Source: Thiohalocapsa sp.
Lineage (GTDB): Bacteria > Pseudomonadota > Gammaproteobacteria > Chromatiales > Chromatiaceae
Reading direction: 5' to 3'
Assembly: GCA_021736785.1 (NCBI GenBank)
Contig: JAIPFF010000030.1
Coordinates: 1 to 60,850, forward strand
Length of the DNA: 60,850 nucleotides
Part shown: one piece after another, positions 53,098 to 60,850 of the stretch
Position numbering within the stretch: the stretch's first letter is position 1
Layout: every line of letters begins with the position of its first letter
Notes under the pieces: model-generated
Database searches by the model: none
The model's input: the letters and a program-made list of their open reading frames with translations, nothing else
Told to the model about the DNA's origin: nothing
Program-made: the position numbers and the translations under genes

Positions 53098-54294
53098 TCA
53101 GCCATCGTCGGCGAGCGCGTAACCACTGAGATCCATCCGTCCGACCCCATCGATCGCCCGGCCGTCGCGCCGCCCCGACAGCGTCACCGCCCCGCTCCAC
53201 AGCCGCTCGATCAGCATCAGTTCCTGATCGGGCTGCAGCGGTCGCACGGCAACGTCCAGCGCGAGCGCCGGAATCGCCAGCCGCCAGGCGAGCGGATAGG
53301 CGGTGCCGTCGATGGGGCTCGCCCAAGCGCCGTCCTCGGGCTCGAGGGTCAAATCCCTCCGGGCAAAGCGCCGCATTTCGCCGTCGCTGCCGACGTAGAG
53401 GCAAGTCGGGATCGGCGTGCCGCCGCCGGCGCGCCGGCGCAGCTGCAGGCACATCAGCTCGGTGCCGTCGCCGAGCTGCAGCGCGAACCGGTTCAATGCC
53501 AGCCGCCCTCTGCTGCCGGACAGCGCGCCGGCAGTACTGCCCCAGGCGTGATCGAGCCAGGCACTGCCGGAGACGGTCTTCGCCGCGCCCTTCCCGGCGC
53601 CGGCTTCAGCCAGCTCGCCCGACACCGCAAGGCGCGATTGGAGATAAAAGTGAAACCCCGGATCCGCGCCCTCCGTTGCCGGAGCGCCCGCCGGCAACAA
53701 CGCCCGATCACCGCCCACCGGCGCCTTCGCCGACGTGAGCGATAGGGTCAGCGAGCGTCCCTCGATCTGCGCATTCAGCACAAAACCGCCGTCGTCCGAC
53801 CCGCTCAGCCGCCAGTCGCCGGCCCAGACGGCGGTCGGCTCGACGCTCGCCCCGGCAAGGCCCAGCGCATCGCGGCTCAGGCGCTCCTCGACGACCGCCT
53901 CGCCGTCCTCGGGCAGCAGCGATAGCCGCGCGGCGACCAGCGCCCCGGCGCCGAAGGCCGAGTCGCGCGTGAAATCCGGCGGCTGCAGGGCGAAGCGAAC
54001 GAACGTCAGCCGCAACCCGTGGCGCCGCCCGTCGGTGTCGGTGAGCAAGCCGCTCAGATCCCAGAGCTCGGTCCGGTAGCGCTCGTGGACGCCGTGATCG
54101 CGCGGGAACGAAAATTCCCAGTCGCCGCCGGTTTCCGCGAAGGCCGACGGGTCCTCGCCTCCCGCTTGGCCGAGAACGGGCATCAGGGTGCGCAGCGCCA
54201 AGCTTCCACCCGACAGCGGCGCGGCGCTCGGCCAGAGCAGCCAGGCGAAAAGCGCGAGCACCCCGGCCGCGGATAACGGAATGATCCAGCGCAT
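53098..54294 (-). CDS. AttH/CrtC-like lipocalin-fold protein (secreted hydrolase or hydratase-like)
   Basis: A 398-residue protein with one N-terminal membrane anchor (RWIIPLSAAGVLALFAWLLW) and the DUF2006/AttH pattern: an early FSFPRDHGVHERYRTELW motif, a central SAWLDHAWGS, and a C-terminal PLAWRLAIPALALDV stretch. The fold is two lipocalin-like beta domains, shared with carotenoid 1,2-hydratase CrtC. AttH genes usually follow an ABC transporter (permease plus ATPase); none is present on either side. CrtC identity is possible in a phototroph but cannot be decided. Start ATG 54294 gives a sensible anchor; ATG at 54348 would add an Arg-rich leader. Confidence 0.78.
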   Translation of the reverse strand: MRWIIPLSAAGVLALFAWLLWPSAAPLSGGSLALRTLMPVLGQAGGEDPSAFAETGGDWEFSFPRDHGVHERYRTELWDLSGLLTDTDGRRHGLRLTFVRFALQPPDFTRDSAFGAGALVAARLSLLPEDGEAVVEERLSRDALGLAGASVEPTAVWAGDWRLSGSDDGGFVLNAQIEGRSLTLSLTSAKAPVGGDRALLPAGAPATEGADPGFHFYLQSRLAVSGELAEAGAGKGAAKTVSGSAWLDHAWGSTAGALSGSRGRLALNRFALQLGDGTELMCLQLRRRAGGGTPIPTCLYVGSDGEMRRFARRDLTLEPEDGAWASPIDGTAYPLAWRLAIPALALDVAVRPLQPDQELMLIERLWSGAVTLSGRRDGRAIDGVGRMDLSGYALADDG

Positions 54295-54399
54295 CAACAA
54301 TCCACCCGCGCGGCGAGCCGCGCACGCCACGGGGGCGCGGGATTGCATTCGGACTGACGCCTCGCGAACTGCGGCATGATTCGATCCATCAAAGGGTTC

Positions 54400-55203
54400 T
54401 CACCCGCCGCGCGCCTTGGCGCGCTCGTACTCGGCCACCGCCCGCGGCATCATGGCCTCGAGCCGCGCAATGCGCCGGGCGTCGACGGGATGGGTGCTCA
54501 GGAATTCCGGCGGCTTGCCGCCGCCCTGCTTGGCGTTGAAGGCCTGAAAGCGCTGCCAGAAGCCGATGGCCTCCCGCGGGTCGTAGCCGGCGCGGGCCAT
54601 ATACAGCAGGCCTAGCTCGTCGGCCTCCAGCTCGTGGGTCCGCGAATAGGGCAGCATCAGGCCGACTTGCGCGCCGACGCCGTAAGCCTGCATGGCCAAG
54701 TCGCGGGTGATGCCGGCATCGGCGCCGAGTGCGGCCGATAACGCGGTGCCGCCGAGCTGAACCGCCAGCGATTGCGACATCCGCTCGGCGCCGTGACGCG
54801 CCACCGCATGAGCGACCTCGTGGCCGATCACGGTGGCAAGCCCCGCTTCGTTCTGCGTGATCGGCAAAATGCCGGTGTAAATGCCGACCTTGCCGCCCGG
54901 CAGCGCGAAGGCGTTGGGCGTGTCGTCATCGAACAGCACGAACTCCCACTCCGCGTCCGGCAGCGGCGCGGCCGCCGCGATGCGCCGGCCGACCTTGCGG
55001 ACCAACTGGGCGTCGCCGCCGCTCTTGACGGCGGGCTCCTTGGCCTTGATCTGGCTAAACGCCTTCAGCCCCAGCTCGGCCTCTTGCGCAGGGCTGATCA
55101 GCAGCAGCTGCCGGCGGCCGGTCTCGGGGGCGGTTGCACAGCCGGCGAGCAGCGCCAGTAGGGCCAGCGTCGCGAATGTACGGCTTCGAATGCGTCTGTT
55201 CAT
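54400..55203 (-). CDS. M48 family periplasmic metalloprotease lipoprotein
   Basis: A 267-residue zinc protease. The lipobox LLAGC is at about residue 22. The catalytic motif is HEVAH (IGHEVAHAVARHGAE) and the third ligand Glu is in THELEADELG, about 60 residues downstream. Loops between carry the SxQxAA-like region missing in longer BepA proteins, so the closest known kin are LoiP/YcaL-type outer membrane quality-control proteases. No TPR domain is present. The next gene on the same strand starts upstream after an 86-base gap. Confidence 0.88.
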   Translation of the reverse strand: MNRRIRSRTFATLALLALLAGCATAPETGRRQLLLISPAQEAELGLKAFSQIKAKEPAVKSGGDAQLVRKVGRRIAAAAPLPDAEWEFVLFDDDTPNAFALPGGKVGIYTGILPITQNEAGLATVIGHEVAHAVARHGAERMSQSLAVQLGGTALSAALGADAGITRDLAMQAYGVGAQVGLMLPYSRTHELEADELGLLYMARAGYDPREAIGFWQRFQAFNAKQGGGKPPEFLSTHPVDARRIARLEAMMPRAVAEYERAKARGG

Positions 55204-55289
55204 CGTCCTCTACCTCGATATCGCGGCCGCTGGCCCTTTCGGTGCCGGCGGCCGCCCCATGACGAAGCTCGCGTCGCCCTCGCCGGCCT

Positions 55290-56741
55290 TCAACAGGCTG
55301 CAGCGCGCATCTTCGCCAGCGCCTGCGCCGGCACCGGCACGACACGGCCATCGGTGTTAACGCCGAGGCGCCCGTTGTGGACCCGCCCCAGCACATCCGG
55401 ACCGTCGGCGCCGAGCCGGCACAGGTCGCCGTTCTCGATCACCCGCACCCGCGGCACATGACACTCGCCCGCGATGTCGGCGTTGGCGCGCAAATGCCGC
55501 GGCGTGCCGTGAACCGGCACCACCGCCGGCGGCTGCACCCAATCGTACAGCCGGCGAAGATCGTCTCTTGCCGGGTGACCGGAGACGTGCACGTGCGCAT
55601 CCGCATCGGTGACGACCTCGACGCCCAGTGCCCGCAGCCGGGTGTAGAGCCGCTCGACCGGGCGCTCGTTGCCCGGAATCATGCGCGACGAGAAGACCAC
55701 CAGGTCGCCCGGGTCGAGCAGGATGTCCCGATGGCTGTCGGCGGCCATGCGCACCAGTGCCGAACGGGGCTCGCCCTGGCTGCCGGTGCAGGCGGCCATG
55801 GACTCTTCCCGCGGCAGGTAGCCCAGATGACGGGCATCGACCAGTTCGGGCAGGTCGTCGGGCCAGTAGCCCGTGGCCCGCGCCACGGCCACCATGCGCT
55901 CCATGGCCTGGCCGACAACGCCGAACCGCCGCCCGACCGACTGCGCGACCCGCGCCAGGGTCACCAGACGCGCGACATTGCTGGCAAAGGAAGTGACGAC
56001 GACGCGCCCGGCAGCCTCGAGCACCAACTCGCGCAGCGGCTCGAACAGGCCGGCCTCGGAGCCGGTGCTGCCGTCGACGACCGCATTGGTGGAGTCGCAC
56101 ACCATCGCCAGCAGCGGCTCGCGGCGCAGCGCTTGCAGGCGGCGCGCATCGTAGCGCTGGCCGACCACCGGATCGTCGTCGAGCTTCCAGTCGCCGGTGT
56201 GAAAAACGGCCCCCGCCGGCGTCGAGATGAGCAGCGCATTGGGCTCCGGGATCGAGTGCGTGAGACCGATGTACTCCACCGAGAACGGTCCGACCTCGAT
56301 CCGCGCGCCGAGCGGGATCTCGTGCAGCGTTGCATCGTCGATGCCGGCCCGGGCCAGTTTGTGACGCGCCAGCGCGGCCGTGAACGGCGTCGCGTAGATC
56401 GGACAGCGCAGGCGCTTCCACAGGTAGGCCAGCGCGCCCAGGTGATCCTCGTGGGCATGAGTCAGCACGATGCCGGCAAGCCGCTCGCGCCGCGCGGCGA
56501 TGAACTCCGGATCGGCCATCATCACATCGTGCTCCGGAAACGCCTCGCCGCCGAAGGTGATGCCGATGTCGACGATGATCCAGGCGCCGTCGTGACCGTA
56601 GAGGTTCAGGTTCATGCCGATCTCGCCGGTGCCGCCGAGGGGCAGAAACAGCACCTCGTCGGCCTCGGCATCGGGAACGGCCCGCGCCTGCAGGCTGAGA
56701 TCGGACGACATCGCGCCGGGCTTGCGGGTCGGCATGCTCAT
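55290..56741 (-). CDS. RNase J-like metallo-beta-lactamase nuclease
   Basis: A 483-residue protein with the beta-CASP/RNase J core. It has the metal motif HAHEDHLGA (about residue 90), a second His in GDWKLDDDP, the beta-CASP block VFSSRMIPGNE, and VPVHGTPRHLRANADIA near the end. Bacterial RNase J acts in 5'-3' exonuclease/endonuclease RNA decay and usually has about 555 residues; the C-terminal extension is short here. E. coli lacks RNase J, but other Gammaproteobacteria have family members. ATG at 56741 (MSMPTRKP) is chosen; M at 56735 is also possible, and neither has a strong ribosome site. Confidence 0.85.
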   Translation of the reverse strand: MSMPTRKPGAMSSDLSLQARAVPDAEADEVLFLPLGGTGEIGMNLNLYGHDGAWIIVDIGITFGGEAFPEHDVMMADPEFIAARRERLAGIVLTHAHEDHLGALAYLWKRLRCPIYATPFTAALARHKLARAGIDDATLHEIPLGARIEVGPFSVEYIGLTHSIPEPNALLISTPAGAVFHTGDWKLDDDPVVGQRYDARRLQALRREPLLAMVCDSTNAVVDGSTGSEAGLFEPLRELVLEAAGRVVVTSFASNVARLVTLARVAQSVGRRFGVVGQAMERMVAVARATGYWPDDLPELVDARHLGYLPREESMAACTGSQGEPRSALVRMAADSHRDILLDPGDLVVFSSRMIPGNERPVERLYTRLRALGVEVVTDADAHVHVSGHPARDDLRRLYDWVQPPAVVPVHGTPRHLRANADIAGECHVPRVRVIENGDLCRLGADGPDVLGRVHNGRLGVNTDGRVVPVPAQALAKMRAAAC

Positions 56742-57269
56742 GGCGCCAGTGTACTCGCTACAGTACCCGCGCCTGTACCCGCTACTGCATCCGTTGCACG
56801 GCTCGGCCGATGGGGACCGCTGGCGGGCCGGCCGCGGCCGCGCCGACCATCCGCGAGCAGGTGCCGGAAATTGCAGTTGCCGCGCACCGCCTGCGCCGCC
56901 AAGCGCGGTAGCGTGCTGCCGGCGCCGAGGCGGTTGGCACCTCGCCCGGCGCGCACACGGCGCCCCCTGTCGCACACGCGCTTGCAACATTGCAGCGGTT
57001 TTCGCTTGCCGGCCTTTGTCTGTAGACTACTGCGCATCGCGTTTGCTCTTGTCGAATCGGCGTGCCGGACGCTTCCGCCGTCGTCGCCGGGTGTCTTGTC
57101 GTCCGGCAACGTGCTCGCGGGCTCGGCCGCCCGCCGCCCGCGCAAACACTGCCCGCTTCCTCGTTTCGCTCCCGCTCGCTCGAACATCGCGCGATGCGGA
57201 TCAATGCCTTCGTCATCCGTGCCCATGCCGACCGACGACGAGGGGATCGACCACGGAAACCGCTGACTC
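56742..57269. other. Divergent intergenic region
   Basis: About 530 bases between the RNase J-like gene and the SulP gene, which are transcribed apart. Open frames cross it in all frames but are Arg/Pro-rich with no domain. A possible weak promoter (TTGCCG near 57006, TACTGC near 57029) faces the SulP gene. Nothing else is supported. Confidence 0.4.
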
Positions 57270-58751
57270 ATGAAATCCATTAGACGGGACTGGCTGTCCA
57301 ACATTCCCAACGATCTGCTCGCCGGCCTGGTGGTCGCGCTGGCGCTGATTCCGGAGGCGATCGCGTTTTCGCTGATCGCCGGCGTCGACCCCAAGGTGGG
57401 TCTCTACGCGTCGTTCTCCATCGCCGTCGTCACCGCCTTCGTCGGCGGGCGCCCCGGAATGATCTCCGGTGCCACCGCGGCCATGGCGGTTCTGATGGTG
57501 ACGCTGGTGAAAGAGCACGGGCTGCAGTACCTGCTGGCGGCCACCGTGCTCACCGGCGTGCTGCAGATCCTGGCCGGCTGGCTGCGGCTCGGCAATCTGA
57601 TGCGCTTCATCTCGCGCTCGGTCATCATCGGCTTCGTCAACGCCCTGGCCATCCTGATTTTTATGGCCCAGTTGCCGGAGCTGACCGGCCCCGGCATCAC
57701 CTGGCAGGTGTATGCCATGGTGGCCGCCGGTCTCGGCATCATTTACCTGTTTCCCTACCTCACCAAGGCGGTGCCTTCGCCGCTGGTGACCATCGTCGTG
57801 CTGACCGCCGCCGCCCTGCTGCTGGATCTCGACATCCGCACCGTCGGCGACATGGGGCAAATGCCCGACAGCCTGCCGGTCTTCCTGCTGCCCGACATCC
57901 CGCTCAACTTCGAGACGCTGCAGATCATCTTCCCGGTGTCCGCGACCATGGCGGTGGTGGGCCTGCTGGAATCGCTGATGACGGCTACCATCGTCGACGA
58001 CCTCACCGACTCCAAGAGCAACAAGAACCGCGAGTGCATCGGCCAGGGCACGGCCAACGTGGCCACCGGCTTCCTCGGCGGCATGGGCGGGTGCGCGATG
58101 ATCGGGCAGACCGTCATCAACATCAAATCCGGCGGCCGCGGGCGGCTGTCGACACTGGTGGCCGGCGTGTTTCTGCTGCTGTTGGTGGTTTTCGCCAACG
58201 ATTGGGTGGCGCAGATCCCGATGGCGGCCTTGGTGGCGGTGATGATCATGGTCTCCATCGGCACCTTCAACTGGGGCTCGTTCCGCAACCTGCGCGAGCA
58301 CCCCTTCGACGCCAACGTGGTCATGCTGGCCACGGTGGCGGTCACGGTGCTGACCCACGACTTGGCTCAAGGCGTGCTGGTCGGCGTGCTGCTGTCGGGC
58401 TTTTTCTTTGCGCACAAGGTCAGCCGGGTGCTCTATGTCGGCTCCACGCCGGCCAACGAGGGCCGCGAGCGCGTCTATCACGTGGTCGGCCAGGTGTTCT
58501 TCTCGTCGGCGGACCGCTTCGTCGCCTCCTTCGACTACAAAGAAGTCATCGAGCGCGTGCGCATCGACGTCAGCCGCGCCCACTTCTGGGACATCACCGC
58601 CGTCACCGCGTTGGACAAAGTGGTCATCAAGTTCCGCCGCGAGGGCACCGACGTCGAGGTGGTCGGCCTGAACGAGGCCAGCGCGACGCTGGTCGACCGC
58701 TTCGCCGTGCACGACAAGCCCGACGCCGTCGAGCAGTTGATGGGCCACTGA
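57270..58751 (+). CDS. SulP family anion transporter with STAS domain
   Basis: A 493-residue membrane transporter. The N-terminal 10-12 helices include [22 protein letters not shown] and [16 protein letters not shown], both SulP signatures. A cytoplasmic STAS domain (about 395-490) ends the chain, shorter than in eukaryotic SulP proteins. Bacterial members carry sulfate, bicarbonate (BicA), dicarboxylates or other anions, and the substrate is not decided by sequence. The gene is first of a three-gene operon with a tandem universal stress protein and a DksA-like protein. Confidence 0.88.
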   Translation: MKSIRRDWLSNIPNDLLAGLVVALALIPEAIAFSLIAGVDPKVGLYASFSIAVVTAFVGGRPGMISGATAAMAVLMVTLVKEHGLQYLLAATVLTGVLQILAGWLRLGNLMRFISRSVIIGFVNALAILIFMAQLPELTGPGITWQVYAMVAAGLGIIYLFPYLTKAVPSPLVTIVVLTAAALLLDLDIRTVGDMGQMPDSLPVFLLPDIPLNFETLQIIFPVSATMAVVGLLESLMTATIVDDLTDSKSNKNRECIGQGTANVATGFLGGMGGCAMIGQTVINIKSGGRGRLSTLVAGVFLLLLVVFANDWVAQIPMAALVAVMIMVSIGTFNWGSFRNLREHPFDANVVMLATVAVTVLTHDLAQGVLVGVLLSGFFFAHKVSRVLYVGSTPANEGRERVYHVVGQVFFSSADRFVASFDYKEVIERVRIDVSRAHFWDITAVTALDKVVIKFRREGTDVEVVGLNEASATLVDRFAVHDKPDAVEQLMGH

Positions 58752-58765
58752 GGGGAAGGATTCAC

Positions 58766-59629
58766 ATGCAAAACGAACGAAAGGTGCTGGCCTGCGTCGA
58801 TCAGTCGCACTTCGCCGACTATGTCACCGACACCGCCGCCTGGGCCGCGCGCCGGATGCAGGCGCCGCTGGAGCTGCTGCACATCATCAACCGCGAGGCC
58901 CACGTGGTGCGCGGCACCGACCACAGCGGCACCATCGGCGTGAACGCCCAGCAGAATCTCCTCGACACCCTCTCCGACGAGGACGAGGCCCGCAACAAGG
59001 CCGTGCGCGAGCAGGGCCGGATCTTCCTCAATAACCTGCGCGAGCGGGCGCTGCGAGCCGGCGTGCAATCGCCCGATGTGCGCCAGCGCTATGGCGATCT
59101 GGAAGAAGTGCTGGTCGAGCAACAGGACGACGTGCGCCTGTTCGTGCTCGGGCGGCGCGGCGAGTCCGCCGAAACCACCCAGCGCGATCTCGGGCGCAAC
59201 GTGGAGCGTATGGTCCGCGCGCTGACCCGGCCCATCCTCGCCGTCACCGACGATTTCAAAGAGCCCGAGCGCGTGCTGATCGCCTTCGACGGCGGCAGCA
59301 TGACCCGCCGCGGTGTCGAGATGGTCGCGCGCAGCCCGTTGTTCCAAGGACTGCCGGTGCATGTGCTGATGTCCGGGCAGAAGCGCCGCGACAGCGCCAA
59401 GCAGATCGATTGGGCCCGGAGCACGCTCGAGGCCTCCGATTTGGAGGTCATCACCGCGCTGGTCCCCGGCGATACCGAGCGGGTCATCGCCGAGTACGTG
59501 CGCGAGCAGCAGATCGACATGCTGCTGATGGGCGCCTATGGGCATTCACCGTTGCGCAGCCTGCTGTTCGGCAGCAAGACCACGGACCTGCTGCGCTCGG
59601 CCAAGATCCCGACGCTGTTGCTGCGATGA
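58766..59629 (+). CDS. Tandem-domain universal stress protein (UspA family)
   Basis: A 287-residue cytoplasmic protein with two Usp domains. The first (about 5-150) starts [21 protein letters not shown]. The second (about 160-287) starts [18 protein letters not shown] and ends with the ATP-binding-like G-x2-G-x9-G(S/T) stretch: [33 protein letters not shown] precedes the ATG by about six bases. It follows the SulP stop by 14 bases, and its TGA overlaps the ATG of the next gene. Universal stress proteins coupled to SulP transporters are known to occur in one operon and may gate transport, but that is inference. Confidence 0.9.
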   Translation: MQNERKVLACVDQSHFADYVTDTAAWAARRMQAPLELLHIINREAHVVRGTDHSGTIGVNAQQNLLDTLSDEDEARNKAVREQGRIFLNNLRERALRAGVQSPDVRQRYGDLEEVLVEQQDDVRLFVLGRRGESAETTQRDLGRNVERMVRALTRPILAVTDDFKEPERVLIAFDGGSMTRRGVEMVARSPLFQGLPVHVLMSGQKRRDSAKQIDWARSTLEASDLEVITALVPGDTERVIAEYVREQQIDMLLMGAYGHSPLRSLLFGSKTTDLLRSAKIPTLLLR

Positions 59630-59973
59630 GCGCCGATCATGCCGAGCCGCGGGCGCGCCTCGAAGCGGAGCTGCACGGGCTGCGCGAGGCCATCGACGCC
59701 GGCGGCGAGTCCGCGGCAACCGTCGAGCTCGACCAGACCCGTGTCGGTCGCCTGTCGCGGATGGATGCGATGCAGCAGCAGGCCATGGCCCAAGGCACCC
59801 GCTCGCGCCTCGATATCCGCCGGCGAAAGGTCGAAGCGGCCCTCGCGCGCATCACCGCCGGCACCTACGGTCTTTGTTGCGAATGCGGTTTGCGCTTGTC
59901 CGACGAGCGCCTGAGCGCAGACCCCGCCGCCGTTTTTTGTGCCGACTGTGCCGCGGAGCGCGAGCTGGGCTGA
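59626..59973 (+). CDS. DksA/TraR-like zinc-finger protein
   Basis: A 115-residue protein with a coiled-coil N-terminal half and a four-cysteine zinc finger: a C-C-x-C arrangement in LCCECGLRL, then FCADCA. This is the DksA/TraR type, whose members bind in the RNA polymerase secondary channel to change initiation. The coiled-coil tip has the acidic ELDQTRVGRLSRMDAMQ motif seen in short non-DksA members (often annotated TraR/DksA). The start ATG overlaps the Usp stop (ATGA, 59626-59629). Its site next to a stress protein suggests a regulatory rather than housekeeping DksA. Confidence 0.85.
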   Translation: MSADHAEPRARLEAELHGLREAIDAGGESAATVELDQTRVGRLSRMDAMQQQAMAQGTRSRLDIRRRKVEAALARITAGTYGLCCECGLRLSDERLSADPAAVFCADCAAERELG

Positions 59974-60205
59974 CCTCGGTCGCTGCCCCGCCCGGTCGTC
60001 GCAAAGTTGTCCCGGATCAGCCGCCGGCGCCGAAATCACGTAGTACACTCGAAATACAGGGACCCCGGCGACCGGCCTCGCCGAGACGCGTCCCGCGCGC
60101 TGGCCGCGGCCCTCGAACTGACGCCGGTCCGCACTCGATACAACTGACAAGGAGCAGCCCCGCGCCGCTCCTTCGCCACCGAGAACAAGCGATGAGGAGG
60201 CACCG

Positions 60206-60595
60206 TTGCAACTCCATATCAGGTTGGAAACACTCTGTACGCTGATCGACCTGGCCCGGGAGTTTCAGGCTAAAGAGCAAGTGGTATTCCCCGATACCAG
60301 CGAAAGCTCCGGCGATGACTGGGGTATGCAGATGCTGGCGGACCACGCGTCCGACCCCACACTTGCCGAGTTCCAGGGCATTGTCGAGGACATGGGCGAG
60401 CGCCAACGCGCCGAGTTGGTGGCGCTGATGTGGGTCGGGCGCGGCGACTACAGCGTCGAGGAATGGGAAGACGCCGTCGACGAAGCCCTCGGCGACTTCA
60501 GCATTCGCGCCGCCGAGTACGTGCTTGCCCATCCGATGGTGTCGGACCACTTCGAAGAAGGCCTGATCGCCTTCGACCTCTCCTGCGAAGAATAA
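60206..60595 (+). CDS. DUF3775 protein, TTG start
   Basis: A 129-residue acidic cytoplasmic protein matching DUF3775: LDTL-type start (IRLETLCTLIDLAREFQAKE), central WGMQMLADH and the conserved LVALMWVGRGDY. The start is TTG at 60206; a strong GAGGAGG at 60194-60200 lies five to six bases upstream and no ATG fits. No function is known for the family. It stands alone, followed after nine bases by a copy of the hairpin repeat. Confidence 0.85.
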   Translation: MQLHIRLETLCTLIDLAREFQAKEQVVFPDTSESSGDDWGMQMLADHASDPTLAEFQGIVEDMGERQRAELVALMWVGRGDYSVEEWEDAVDEALGDFSIRAAEYVLAHPMVSDHFEEGLIAFDLSCEE

Positions 60596-60603
60596 GCAGC
60601 CCC

Positions 60604-60850
60604 GCCGGGAGTCCGGGCTTCAGCACGGACGTCATCCTGCAGCGCCGGCGCACGGACGCGGCTAAAGCCACGTACTCCACCCGGCGCGGACGCGGCTAAA
60701 GCCACGTACTCCAGCACGGCGGCGGCTCGGCGCGGAGTCCAAGGCTTTAGCCTTGGCGCAGGCCCGCACCGCCGCCGGCGCTTGCGCGCCCCCCCGGGGG
60801 CCGGGCTTCTGCCCGGCCGTCATCCTGCGGCCCCCGCGCCCGGACGCGGC
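60604..60850. repeat. Further copies of the hairpin repeat family and palindromes
   Basis: One unit GGGAGTCCGGGCTTC... at 60608 matches the second half of the 48.8-49.8 kb array. It is followed by two copies of GCGGCTAAAGCCACGTACTCC-like sequence (near 60659 and 60690), which corresponds to form B of that array with a TA insertion. Then come two clean hairpins: CCAAGGC TTTA GCCTTGG (60738-60755) and GCCGGGC TTCT GCCCGGC (about 60800-60817). The family is thus dispersed, and the window ends within it. Confidence 0.85.

Overview
The window is GC-rich (estimated by eye at about 65-70%), gene-dense bacterial chromosome. Gene content suggests a gammaproteobacterium, probably of the Chromatiales/Ectothiorhodospiraceae type. 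Indicators are an RND pump, an MscS channel with a long periplasmic domain, two Crp/Fnr regulators, a DksA-like protein, a bacterial V/A-type ATPase, an NdvB-like glucan synthase and a c-type cytochrome/GMC dehydrogenase operon. The lineage call is an inference from gene families, not from a marker gene. No complete insertion sequence, prophage, integrase or CRISPR array was seen.

Layout. (1) 1-3346: the end of an Mrp/complex I-like cation/proton module, with two antiporter-type membrane subunits joined by overlapping start/stop codons. (2) 3453-7858: RND adaptor and permease. (3) 7877-9004: a compact glutamate-receptor-type ion channel (GluR0-like) with a K+-channel selectivity filter. (4) 9070-10078: wreckage of a 7TMR-DISM hybrid kinase. 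(5) 10673-13441: a large MscS-family channel, then a fragment of a ferric-reductase-like protein. (6) 14199-22081: a seven-gene V/A-type ATPase operon in the order B-D-I-K-E-DUF2764-A, without recognisable F and G genes. (7) 22666-30839: YugP-like peptidase, DUF1028 protein, SLC13 permease, REC-AraC regulator, lipase-like lipoprotein and AI-2E family permease. (8) 30941-35454: a DUF900 hydrolase and a run of small envelope proteins. (9) 35597-44434: one giant NdvB-type cyclic beta-1,2-glucan synthase gene. (10) 44878-46637: two Crp/Fnr paralogues, then back-to-back terminators and an initiator tRNA.

(11) 46989-52763, minus strand: an operon for a periplasmic dehydrogenase. Its order is dihaem cytochrome lipoprotein, monohaem cytochrome, Tat-exported gluconate-dehydrogenase-subunit-3-like protein, then GMC flavoprotein. 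Electrons probably pass from the flavoprotein to the cytochromes. Three unrelated repeat expansions lie in it: a decamer array between the cytochrome genes, a hexanucleotide microsatellite inside the third coding region, and a roughly 1-kb array of 80-88-bp hairpin units before the GMC gene. (12) 53098-60595: AttH/CrtC-like protein, M48 lipoprotein peptidase, RNase J-like nuclease, then a SulP transporter - tandem universal stress protein - DksA-like operon and a DUF3775 gene. The right edge carries further copies of the hairpin repeat, so that family is dispersed in the genome.

The best leads are the 12-unit hairpin array inside the dehydrogenase operon, the GluR0-like channel, the circularly permuted ATPase operon with a c-subunit carrying one ion-binding carboxylate, and the in-frame microsatellite. 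None is shown here to be a wholly new system. All family assignments come from reading motifs by eye, with no database search.
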